Part shown: positions 32,969-40,622 of the stretch, in pieces
How positions within the stretch are numbered: the stretch's first letter is position 1
Layout of the letters: every line of letters begins with the position of its first letter
Source: Arthrobacter globiformis NBRC 12137
Lineage (GTDB): Bacteria; Actinomycetota; Actinomycetes; Actinomycetales; Micrococcaceae
NCBI RefSeq assembly: GCF_000238915.1
Contig: NZ_BAEG01000094.1
Location: forward strand, 1 to 64,000
Reading direction: 5' to 3'
Length of the DNA: 64,000 nucleotides
Position numbers and translations under genes: made by a program
Notes under the pieces: generated by a model
Told to the model about the DNA's origin: nothing
Database searches by the model: none
What the model saw: only the letters and a program-made list of their open reading frames with translations

Positions 32969-34116
32969 GCACTGCAGCCACCCCCTCTACTGGTTTCCTC
33001 GCGCTCGAACTGGACGGCGACGGCGGGCACCCCGCCGCCTGGCGCAAGGCCCGGCACACCCCCGCCGAGCTGCTGGACGGAACGCGGGTCCGCGCCACCG
33101 TGCTGGCCGCCGAATCGGCCGGGTTCCACGTGGCCACGTTCGCGGACGGACCGCTGACGCCTGCGGCCGATTCGGCGGACGGCCGCGATATCCCTGGCCG
33201 GCTGAACGCCCTCCAGCGCGCGGCATTTGCCGGCCCGGTCACCGCTTCCATCGTGCTGGTCCCCGAGGTGGACACCGTCTACACGGAGCCGTTCCACATC
33301 TCAACGCAGCTGGCCAGCCTGGACTACGTGTCCGGCGGCCGCGCCGGCTGGCTGGTGGCTGCCTCGGACCAGGCGGCTGACGCTGCCGCCGTCGGACGTT
33401 CTTTAGTCCCTGCTGACGGGCTGGGCCGGGAGGCCGCCGATTCGATCGAGGTCGGCCGCCGGCTCTGGGATTCCTGGGAGGACGACGCCGTGATCCGCGA
33501 CGTCGCCACCGGCCGGTACATCGACGCCGACAAGCTGCACTACGTCGATTTTGAAGGCGGCGCCGGCTACTCGGTCAAAGGGCCGTCCATCATCCCCCGT
33601 CCCCTGCAGGGCCAGCTGCCGGTCCTCGCACCGGCCGGCCTGCTGGGCGCCGACCAGCTGTCCGCCGGGGCGGCGGACGCCGTGCTCGTCTCAGCGCCCA
33701 CGCCCGGGCTGCTTGCCGGCGAGATCGCCGAGGCCCGCGCTGCCGCTCCCGCCGCGGCCGTCATCGCCGAGCTCGACGTCGTCCTTGACGCACGCGGGCA
33801 AAGCGCCGCCGGGCGCCTCGCCGAGCTGGATGCACATACTCCCTGGCAGAGCAGCCGCGCCCGTTTCATTGGCACCGCAGCGGAGCTCACTGAACTGCTG
33901 GCCTCTGTTTTGGAGACTGCCGACGGCGTGCGCCTCCACCCCGCGGTCCTGGACGTGGACCTGGAGGAGCTGGCCCAGCTGGTGCTTCCTGCCCTCCGGC
34001 GCCGCGGCGTGCTGGCACCGCAGCAGCCCGGTGCCACCTTCCGGGACCTGCTGGGCCTGCCGCGGCCCACCAGCCGGTATGCCGCCGTATCCGCGCCCGC
34101 CGCGGCCGAGAACTAG
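32965..34116 (+). CDS. LLM-class flavin-dependent monooxygenase, diverged
   Basis: This 383-residue protein is related to the NtaA/DmoA branch of bacterial luciferase-like monooxygenases: FLALELDGDGGHPAAW, LNALQRAAFAG, HISTQLASLDYVSGGRAGWLVAAS, and the later LWDSWEDDAVIRD segment shared with the next gene. GTG 32965 overlaps the DUF1684 stop by four bases. It is shorter than true NtaA proteins, with a reduced C-terminal half, so it may partner with the following full-length enzyme or act on a different intermediate. Confidence 0.87.
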   Translation: MSTAATPSTGFLALELDGDGGHPAAWRKARHTPAELLDGTRVRATVLAAESAGFHVATFADGPLTPAADSADGRDIPGRLNALQRAAFAGPVTASIVLVPEVDTVYTEPFHISTQLASLDYVSGGRAGWLVAASDQAADAAAVGRSLVPADGLGREAADSIEVGRRLWDSWEDDAVIRDVATGRYIDADKLHYVDFEGGAGYSVKGPSIIPRPLQGQLPVLAPAGLLGADQLSAGAADAVLVSAPTPGLLAGEIAEARAAAPAAAVIAELDVVLDARGQSAAGRLAELDAHTPWQSSRARFIGTAAELTELLASVLETADGVRLHPAVLDVDLEELAQLVLPALRRRGVLAPQQPGATFRDLLGLPRPTSRYAAVSAPAAAEN

Positions 34117-34126
34117 GGAGAAACCC

Positions 34127-35551
34127 ATGACAGACACACACATCGGCAACGGCTTCGTGCCCTCCGGCAAGCTCCAGCTCGGCATCTTCTTCCAGGGCGT
34201 GAACTCGGGTACGGTCTGGAAGTCGCCGGAATCCGGATCACAGACCGACTTCGAGTCCTTCCGCCGCATCGCCCAGACCGCGGAGCGGGGCCTGTTCGCC
34301 GCGTTCTTCCTCGGTGAGGGACTGCGGCTCCGCGAGCACCTCGGCCGCCCGCACGCGCTGGACGTCGTAGGCCGGCCTGACGCGCAGACCATGCTGGCCG
34401 CCCTGGCTGCCGTGACCACCCGCATCGGCCTGGTGGCCACGCAGAACACCACGTACAACGACCCCGCTGATCTGGCACACCGGCTGTCCAGCCTGGACCT
34501 GCTCTCCGGCGGCCGTGCGGCCTGGAACGTGGTCACCACGGACAACGCCTGGACCGGCGCGAACTTCCGCCGGGGCGGCTACCTGGACCACGCCGACCGG
34601 TACGTCCACGCCGAAGCGTTCGTCACCACGGCCAAGCGGATCTGGGACTCTTGGGAGGACGGCGCCATCGCTGAAACGCCCGCCGCCCCCGCCTGGGCCG
34701 CACCCGGTTCAGCCCGGCCGGTGCACCACCAGGGCAAGCACTACACGGTGGACTACGTGCCCCGGCTGCCGCGCAGCGCCCAGTACCGGCCGGTGCTGTT
34801 CCAGGCGGGCGACTCGCCGGAGGGACGCGACTTCGCTGCCCGGCAGGCCGACGTCATCTTCTCCGCCCACCCGAGGCTCGACGATGCCCTCGACTTCCGC
34901 CGCGACATCGTCGGGCGCACGGTCAGGGCCGGCCGCGGCGCGAACGACGTCAAGATCATGCCCGCGAGCGAATTCATCCTCGCCGCCACCCCGCAGGAAG
35001 CACTCGAGAAGAAGGACTGGGTGCGGAGCCTGCAGATCGGCCCCGAGCAGGCCATCGCGTATCTCGAACAGTTCTGGGGCCGCGAGCTTCAGGGCTTCGA
35101 TCCCGACGGGCCCCTGCCGGACATCGACCCCGTGGTGGAGGAGACCTCCGAGACCCGCGGCAGCGGTTTCCACGGCGCCAAGGCCAAGCAGCTGGCGGAC
35201 CAGTGGCGCGCCGAAGCAATGGACAAGGGCCTCAGCATCCGGCAGTTCGTCTCCGCCCGGACCAGCCGCGGGGACTCCAGCTTCACGGGTTCCTACACCG
35301 AGGTGGCGGACCGCCTGGCGGAGTATGCCCACACCGGCGCCGTGGACGGCTTCAACATCTCGCCGTGGCTGATCCCCACCGGCCTGGACGACATCGTCAA
35401 CCACCTCGTCCCGGCGCTGCAGGAACGTGGCGTCTATCCGACGGAGTACGCCGGAGCCACGCTGCGGGAGAACCTCGGCCTGGCCACGCCGGTCCGGCAG
35501 GACGCCGACACGGTCCGGCTCCAGCTGACCGTCGGGGAGCAGCTCCTTTAA
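34127..35551 (+). CDS. NtaA/DmoA-family FMN-dependent monooxygenase
   Basis: This 474-residue monooxygenase of the nitrilotriacetate/dimethyl-sulfide type has LQLGIFFQGVNSGTVW at its N-terminus, TRIGLVATQNTTYNDP, LDLLSGGRAAWNVVTTDN, and YLDHADRYVHAEAFV. ATG 34127 has a GGGAG ribosome-binding site; a long upstream frame overlapping the previous gene is not coding. It is the last gene of the operon, followed by a long hairpin. Relatives cleave C-N or C-S bonds in amine or sulfur compounds. Confidence 0.92.
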   Translation: MTDTHIGNGFVPSGKLQLGIFFQGVNSGTVWKSPESGSQTDFESFRRIAQTAERGLFAAFFLGEGLRLREHLGRPHALDVVGRPDAQTMLAALAAVTTRIGLVATQNTTYNDPADLAHRLSSLDLLSGGRAAWNVVTTDNAWTGANFRRGGYLDHADRYVHAEAFVTTAKRIWDSWEDGAIAETPAAPAWAAPGSARPVHHQGKHYTVDYVPRLPRSAQYRPVLFQAGDSPEGRDFAARQADVIFSAHPRLDDALDFRRDIVGRTVRAGRGANDVKIMPASEFILAATPQEALEKKDWVRSLQIGPEQAIAYLEQFWGRELQGFDPDGPLPDIDPVVEETSETRGSGFHGAKAKQLADQWRAEAMDKGLSIRQFVSARTSRGDSSFTGSYTEVADRLAEYAHTGAVDGFNISPWLIPTGLDDIVNHLVPALQERGVYPTEYAGATLRENLGLATPVRQDADTVRLQLTVGEQLL

Positions 35552-35557
35552 CCCGGT

Positions 35558-35625
35558 CGGTTGCTCCGTAGGTGCCCTTTTCACCCTCCGAAAGGGCACC
35601 TACGGAGCAACCGATGAGAGTTTTT
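35558..35625. terminator. Long perfect hairpin with T-tract
   Basis: Two perfect 23-base arms (35558-35580 and 35591-35613) flank a ten-base loop and are followed by TTTTT at 35621-35625. It lies between the monooxygenase operon and the convergent LysR gene, so it can terminate both. The perfection and length are unusual for a simple terminator and it may belong to a dispersed repeat family. Confidence 0.85.
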
Positions 35626-35634
35626 GTGATTGCG

Positions 35635-36534
35635 TCAGCCCTCCGGACGGAAGCACTCGATGAAGTGTTCCACCAGTTGCTCACCCCCGCCGGCGCGGCT
35701 GACCACGGACAGCTCAACAAGATCCACCCGTCTGCGCAGTTCCCGCCAGACAATGCTGCTGCCCGGATGCTGCCTGGCTGAGCTCTCCGGCACCAGGGTC
35801 ACGCCCAGCCCGCACTCGACCATCGCGAGCTGCGAATGGATGGAGTTGGCATAGTGGTGTGCCTCGGGGCTGAACCCTGCCTGGCGGCACGCCGCCACGA
35901 GCTCGTCGTGATAGTCGGGCGAGATGTGCCGCGGCAGCCACACCCACGGGTCGTCCCGGAAGTCAGCCAGGCTGACGGGTTCCGGGCCGGATTTCCCGCC
36001 ACCGGCCAGCCGGTGGTCCTTCGGCATGGCCACCACGAAGTGGTCCCGGCGGAGCGGCAGCGATTTCAGCTGCCGCCCGGTGACCGACTGCCGGATCACC
36101 GCCACATCCAATTCGCGGCGCATCAACGCATCCCGGCCGTGGTGGGAGTCGATCTCCGAAACCTGCAGGTCCACCTGCGGCCGTGACTCCCGGAACCGGC
36201 GCAGAACATCAGGCAGCAGTTCGCTGAACGCCGAGGTGACGGCACCCAGCCGGAGGGTCCCGGACCTGCCGGAGCTCGCCAGCTCAGCAACTTCCCGGGC
36301 ACGCTCAGAGGCACCCACCAGGATCCGGCACTGCTCGAGGAACACATGACCGGCTTCCGTGAGCAGCACGCTGCGGCTGGAGCGGTTGAGCAGTGTGGCG
36401 CCCAGCTGGCGCTCCAGCTGGAGTATGGCCTGGCTCAATGGCGGCTGCGACATCTTAAGCCGGTCCGCGGCACGGCCGAAGTGGAGCTCCTCGGCCACGG
36501 CAATGAAGTACCGGGCCTGGCGTACCTCCACCAT
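35635..36534 (-). CDS. LysR-family transcriptional regulator
   Basis: This 299-residue regulator has an N-terminal winged helix (ARYFIAVAEELHFGRAADRLKMSQPPLSQAILQLE in two parts across residues 7-41) and a LysR substrate-binding domain with LRLGAVTSAF at about residue 93. ATG 36534 is used; a TTG one codon earlier is possible. It diverges from the RraA operon, 61 bases away, the classic arrangement for a LysR activator of the neighbouring genes. Confidence 0.92.
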   Translation of the reverse strand: MVEVRQARYFIAVAEELHFGRAADRLKMSQPPLSQAILQLERQLGATLLNRSSRSVLLTEAGHVFLEQCRILVGASERAREVAELASSGRSGTLRLGAVTSAFSELLPDVLRRFRESRPQVDLQVSEIDSHHGRDALMRRELDVAVIRQSVTGRQLKSLPLRRDHFVVAMPKDHRLAGGGKSGPEPVSLADFRDDPWVWLPRHISPDYHDELVAACRQAGFSPEAHHYANSIHSQLAMVECGLGVTLVPESSARQHPGSSIVWRELRRRVDLVELSVVSRAGGGEQLVEHFIECFRPEG

Positions 36535-36595
36535 CAAATCAAGTCGCCCTTCGTCTCACAGCGAGTCAAAACTAGACCTTCACTATATCAACGGG

Positions 36596-37282
36596 ATGGC
36601 CTGTACTGGATGCATGACTTCCCAAAACACCCAGCTCCTCAGCGGTTACGCGGAGCTTGATTCCGCCGCCGTCTCCGACGCGCTCGATGCCCTCGGCCTG
36701 CCGCCCGGGCAGGCCGGCTTTCTGCCGGTCTGGGGCCATCCCAAGATCGTCGGCTTCGCTGTGACCGTCCAGCTCGAGCCGTATGTGCCCGGCCCTTCCG
36801 GCGCCCACATCGGCTCAGCCGCGGTCGCCGCCGCGTCCGATGAGAACGTCATCGTGGTGAACAACGAAGGGCGCACCGACGTCTCCTGCTGGGGCGGGCT
36901 CCTGAGCCTGGGCGCAGCCCTGAACGGCGTCCGCGGCGTAGTAGCCGACGGCGCCTGCCGCGATGTCAACGAAGCCCGCGAAATGAGCTTTCCTGTCTTC
37001 GCCAAGGGACGCATCCCGGCCACCGCCCGGGGCCGGCTGCAGCAGCGCTCCACCGGCGAACCGGTCCAGCTCGGCAGCGTCACCGTTACCCCCGGCGATG
37101 TCGTGTTCGCCGACGAGACCGGCGTCGTCGTCGTGCCCCGCGCCTACGCCGAAGAAGTGCTGGAAAAGGCCCAGGCCGTGGCCGAGCGGGAGCGCGGCAT
37201 CGCCGCGGACCTGCGCGCCGGCGTCGCACTCCATGAAGCCATGCGTGACGCGCGCCTGGCCGGAACCACCGAAGGACACTGA
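36596..37282 (+). CDS. RraA-like protein 1 (HMG/CHA aldolase family)
   Basis: This 228-residue member of the RraA/HMG aldolase-like family has members that cleave 4-hydroxy-2-oxo acids to pyruvate with a divalent metal or inhibit RNase E. The motif usually given as G-X20-R-D-X2-E/D is complete: Gly101, Arg122, Asp123, Glu126 in GACRDVNE. Ser/Asp-rich AAVSDALDALGLP precedes it. The start could also be ATG 36614, and neither has a good ribosome-binding site. It is the first of three paralogues, divergent from LysR; the motif supports an aldolase rather than a regulator. Confidence 0.87.
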   Translation: MACTGCMTSQNTQLLSGYAELDSAAVSDALDALGLPPGQAGFLPVWGHPKIVGFAVTVQLEPYVPGPSGAHIGSAAVAAASDENVIVVNNEGRTDVSCWGGLLSLGAALNGVRGVVADGACRDVNEAREMSFPVFAKGRIPATARGRLQQRSTGEPVQLGSVTVTPGDVVFADETGVVVVPRAYAEEVLEKAQAVAERERGIAADLRAGVALHEAMRDARLAGTTEGH

Positions 37283-37944
37283 TGAACACCACCACCTCAG
37301 ACATCGCCGCACGCCTCAAGGCGATCCCCACCGCGTCCATTTCAGATGCCATGGATTCCCTCGGCATCCACGGCACCCTGCACGGCCTCGCTCCGCTGAC
37401 CTACGACTTCCGCATCGGCGGGCCGGCCTTCACCGTCCAGTACGAACCCGCAGGCTCCGAACGCGGCAGCGTCGGCGACTTCCTGGACGACGTCCCGCCG
37501 GGCGCCGTCGTGCTCATCGACAACCACGCCCGCACCGACGTCACCGTCTGGGGCGGCATCATGACCGAAATCGCGGCCGCCCGCGGCATCGGCGGCACTG
37601 TCATCAACGGCGTCTGCCGCGACCTGAACGCTGCCCTCCGGCAGAACTATCCGCTGTTCAGCCGCGGCCGGTTCATGCGCACCGGCAAGGACCGCGTGCG
37701 GCTCGTCGCCGTCAACGCCCCGGTGACCATCAACGACGTCGAAATCTCCCCGCTGGACATTATTTGCGGAGATGCCGACGGCGCCCTGGCGGTTCCGGCG
37801 TCACGTGCCGAAGAGATCGCTGAGATCGCCGAACGCATCGAAGGCGTCGAGGCCAGGATCATCGAGGCCGTCAAGGCAGGATCCACCCTGGTCCAGGCCC
37901 GCGCAGACCTCGGCTACCACGACCTCCAGTGGAGGAAAGCATGA
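37282..37944 (+). CDS. RraA-like protein 2, lacking the acidic motif residue
   Basis: This 220-residue paralogue starts at ATG 37282, overlapping the previous stop by one base (TGATG). It keeps ASISDAMDSLGIHGTL, the GGP(A)FTV segment and the Arg113-Asp114 pair in NGVCRDLNAA, but has Ala117 where RraA-1 and RraA-3 have glutamate. The tail RADLGYHDLQWRKA is distinct. It could be an inactive or altered-metal subunit forming mixed trimers with its neighbours, or an enzyme with another substrate. Confidence 0.86.
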   Translation: MNTTTSDIAARLKAIPTASISDAMDSLGIHGTLHGLAPLTYDFRIGGPAFTVQYEPAGSERGSVGDFLDDVPPGAVVLIDNHARTDVTVWGGIMTEIAAARGIGGTVINGVCRDLNAALRQNYPLFSRGRFMRTGKDRVRLVAVNAPVTINDVEISPLDIICGDADGALAVPASRAEEIAEIAERIEGVEARIIEAVKAGSTLVQARADLGYHDLQWRKA

Positions 37945-38549
37945 GCGCCGCAGCCGGCGGACACTCCGCGGCCACACTGTACGAAGCCGCCAAGCTGCCC
38001 TGCGCCTGCGATCCGGGCCTCCGCGCCGCCTGGGCCGGGGCAAAAGTCGCCGGGCCCGCGTTCACCGTCCGGGGCATCGGCGGGGACAACCTCGCCCTCC
38101 ACAACGCCGTCCTGGCCGCACCCGCCGGCAGCGTCCTCGTTGTCGACCTGCAGGGTGCGGCCTACGGCCACTGGGGTGAAGTGCTCGCAGTCGCCGCGCA
38201 GCACCGTGGAATTCTTGGGCTGGTAGTCGACGGCGGCGTCCGCGACTCCGAGGAAATGGCCGCCATGAACTTTCCCGTCTTCTCCCGGCACGTCACCGTC
38301 GTCGGGACCGTCAAGGACTACCCAGGCGACATGCGCTCCCCCGTCCGCGTGGGCGGCGTCGTGGTCCACACCGGCGACCTGGTCGTCGGTGATGCGGACG
38401 GAGTCGTCGTCCTGCCCCAGGACTCCGCAGCCGCCATCATCAGCCGCGCCGACCAGCGCGTCGCCGACGAGCAACGGATCATCGCCGACATCAGGGCCGG
38501 CAAAACCACGCTCGAACTGTACGGCCTGAAGACTGAGGGGAGCTGGTGA
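37941..38549 (+). CDS. RraA-like protein 3 (HMG/CHA aldolase family)
   Basis: This 202-residue paralogue starts at ATG 37941, overlapping the previous stop (ATGA) and served by GGAGGAAA. It contains AGPAFTVRGIGGDNLA, GHWGEVLAVAAQHRG and the intact VDGGVRDSEE motif (Arg101, Asp102, Glu105). Of the three it looks most like characterised 4-carboxy-4-hydroxy-2-oxoadipate aldolases. It is followed directly by the aminotransferase. Confidence 0.88.
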   Translation: MSAAAGGHSAATLYEAAKLPCACDPGLRAAWAGAKVAGPAFTVRGIGGDNLALHNAVLAAPAGSVLVVDLQGAAYGHWGEVLAVAAQHRGILGLVVDGGVRDSEEMAAMNFPVFSRHVTVVGTVKDYPGDMRSPVRVGGVVVHTGDLVVGDADGVVVLPQDSAAAIISRADQRVADEQRIIADIRAGKTTLELYGLKTEGSW

Positions 38550-39712
38550 TGTCCGCCAGCCATGCCGTGGAACGCATCATCAGCAGCAGCCGCCGGCCCA
38601 AGACCCTCGGTGCCGGCAAACCCGGCGCCATCTCCCTGGCCATGGGCGAACCGGACTCCGGCACCCCGGCAGCCGTCGTCGAAGCGGCCATCACCGCCCT
38701 GTCCCGGGGCCGGACCCGCTACGCACCGATGGCCGGCTCCCCCGAACTGCAGCACGCCCTCGCCAGGCACACAACCGCCAAATACGGCCGGCCCACAATG
38801 TCCGAGGAGATCGTGCTCACCCATGGCGGCAGCGGCGGGCTCGCAGCAACCATGCTTGCCCTGGTCAACCCCGGGGACAGGATTCTGATCCCCGAACCGA
38901 CCTACTCCCTCTACGCCGACCATGCAGCCATGATCGGGGCCGAGGTCATCTGGGTCCCCAACCTCGCCGACGGCTCACTGGACCTGGACACCCTCCGCCA
39001 CGAGGCAGCCACGGCCAGGATGATCATCCTCTGCAATCCCGGAAACCCAACCGGCCGCGTCTACCCCGACAGCGACCTCCATCGGCTCGAGCAGCTCCTC
39101 CAGGACAACCCCAACTTGCTGCTGCTGGCCGATGAAGCCTATGCGGACATCACCTTTGACGGCGGTGCCTTCACCTCAGCCATGACGCTGGCAAACGTCC
39201 GGGACCAGGTGGTCTGCTGCAGCACGTTCTCCAAGACCTACGCCATGACCGGCTGGCGGCTGGGGCATGTGGTGGCCCCCGCGGAACTGGCCAGCCGGAT
39301 CAACACCATTCACCGCACCCTCAACGGTCCCCTGAGCACGTTCATCCAGGACGCGGCATTCACTGCCCTTCAGATTCCCGACGCCGACCTTCAGGCCGCT
39401 GCACTGTCCTACCAGCAGCGGCGGGACATCGTGGTCGAGTTCCTTACCGGGCTGGCCGGCGTCGAAATGCTCACGCCCCAGGGCGCGTTCTACGCCTTCC
39501 CCAGGATCACCTCATCCCTGACCTCTGACGAGATGGCCGCGCGTTTTGCCGAGGCCGGCGTCCTGGTCCGGTCCGGCAGCGAGTTCGGGCCCTCCGGCGA
39601 GGGCCACATACGCATCTCCTTCGCCACCGACGTCGACAGCCTCAAAGAAGGGCTCGTGCGTTTCGCGTCGACAGTCCGGGACATGACGCGCGCGGACGCG
39701 CGAACCAACTGA
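38549..39712 (+). CDS. Class I/II pyridoxal-phosphate aminotransferase
   Basis: This 387-residue fold-type I aminotransferase of the aspartate aminotransferase group has ISLAMGEPDSGTPAAVVEAA at its N-terminus, the CNPGNPTGRVY motif, DEAYADITF, and the Schiff-base Lys229 in STFSKTYAMTGWRLGH. ATG 38549 overlaps the RraA-3 stop (TGATG) with GAGGGGAG upstream. In this operon it probably removes the amino group from an imported amino acid to give the 2-oxo acid for RraA-type cleavage (inference). Confidence 0.93.
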   Translation: MSASHAVERIISSSRRPKTLGAGKPGAISLAMGEPDSGTPAAVVEAAITALSRGRTRYAPMAGSPELQHALARHTTAKYGRPTMSEEIVLTHGGSGGLAATMLALVNPGDRILIPEPTYSLYADHAAMIGAEVIWVPNLADGSLDLDTLRHEAATARMIILCNPGNPTGRVYPDSDLHRLEQLLQDNPNLLLLADEAYADITFDGGAFTSAMTLANVRDQVVCCSTFSKTYAMTGWRLGHVVAPAELASRINTIHRTLNGPLSTFIQDAAFTALQIPDADLQAAALSYQQRRDIVVEFLTGLAGVEMLTPQGAFYAFPRITSSLTSDEMAARFAEAGVLVRSGSEFGPSGEGHIRISFATDVDSLKEGLVRFASTVRDMTRADARTN

Positions 39713-39722
39713 AAGGAATACC

Positions 39723-40622
39723 TTGACCATCCACGCAGGCCTGACCCGGCACTGGCTGCCGCTGAGCATCGACGGGACCGGGGTGCGCCTGTCCTGCATC
39801 AGCCGCGAAGGCACCGGGCTCCCGATCGTGTTCCTGCACGGCTTCGGCTCCACCAAGGAGGATTACGCCGACGTCGCACTGCATCCTGCCTTCGCCGGCC
39901 GGCCCGTCTTCGCCTATGACGCGCCGGGCTGCGGTGAGTCAGAATGCGCCGACCTGGACAGGATCTCCATCCCCTTCCTGGTCAAAACGGCCCTGGCGGC
40001 ACTCGCCGAGCAGGGCATCGACCGGTTCGACCTGGTGGGTCACTCGATGGGCGGACTGACCTCCCTGATGCTCGCCCATCAACACCCGGAACGCGTGGCA
40101 AGCTTCACCGACATCGAGGGAAACGTCGCACCGGAGGACTGCTTCCTGAGCCGCCAGATTTTCCTGCACCCGCATGAGGACCCGGAGCAGTTCCTGGAGG
40201 ACTTCATCGCCCGGAACTGGGCAGCGCCGTTCTACTCCAGCCCACTGTATGCCACGAGTGTCCGCTACAAGGTACGCGCCCGGGCCGTCCGGGGAATCTT
40301 TGAATCCATGGTGGACCTCTCAGACAACGCAGACCTGATGGAGAAGTTCCTCTCCCTGCCGTTCCCGCGGATGTTCATGTACGGCGAGCAGAACAACACT
40401 CTGAGTTACCTGCCGCACCTGGCCGCCAACGGCGTGGAGCTGGCCGAAATCCCCAACAGCGGACACTTCCCGATGTACTCCAACGCCCCGGAAATGTGGC
40501 GCAGGATTGCCGCCTTCCAGGCACGGGCCATGAACCCGCACCTGCAACGGAGACCGCGCGCGCCTGACCCTACCCCTTCCGGCACAAGGATGTGCCGGCC
40601 CAAACCCTTCGGAGAAAACTGA
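39723..40622 (+). CDS. Alpha/beta hydrolase
   Basis: This 299-residue alpha/beta-hydrolase-fold enzyme has the nucleophile elbow GHSMGG with Ser108, an oxyanion-hole strand VFLHGFGSTKED, and a C-terminal NSGHFPMYSNAPEMW providing the histidine. TTG 39723 has an AAAGGAA ribosome-binding site. The last 25 residues are Arg/Pro-rich. Located between the aminotransferase and permease genes, it may hydrolyse an ester, amide or beta-diketone in the same pathway. Confidence 0.88.
   Translation: MTIHAGLTRHWLPLSIDGTGVRLSCISREGTGLPIVFLHGFGSTKEDYADVALHPAFAGRPVFAYDAPGCGESECADLDRISIPFLVKTALAALAEQGIDRFDLVGHSMGGLTSLMLAHQHPERVASFTDIEGNVAPEDCFLSRQIFLHPHEDPEQFLEDFIARNWAAPFYSSPLYATSVRYKVRARAVRGIFESMVDLSDNADLMEKFLSLPFPRMFMYGEQNNTLSYLPHLAANGVELAEIPNSGHFPMYSNAPEMWRRIAAFQARAMNPHLQRRPRAPDPTPSGTRMCRPKPFGEN

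Noticed and set aside
33551..34126. Upstream extension of the NtaA-like monooxygenase
   Set aside because: This segment is the shifted frame of the preceding gene; it is Pro/Arg/Ser-rich, and the ATG at 34127 has a ribosome-binding site and family-typical start.
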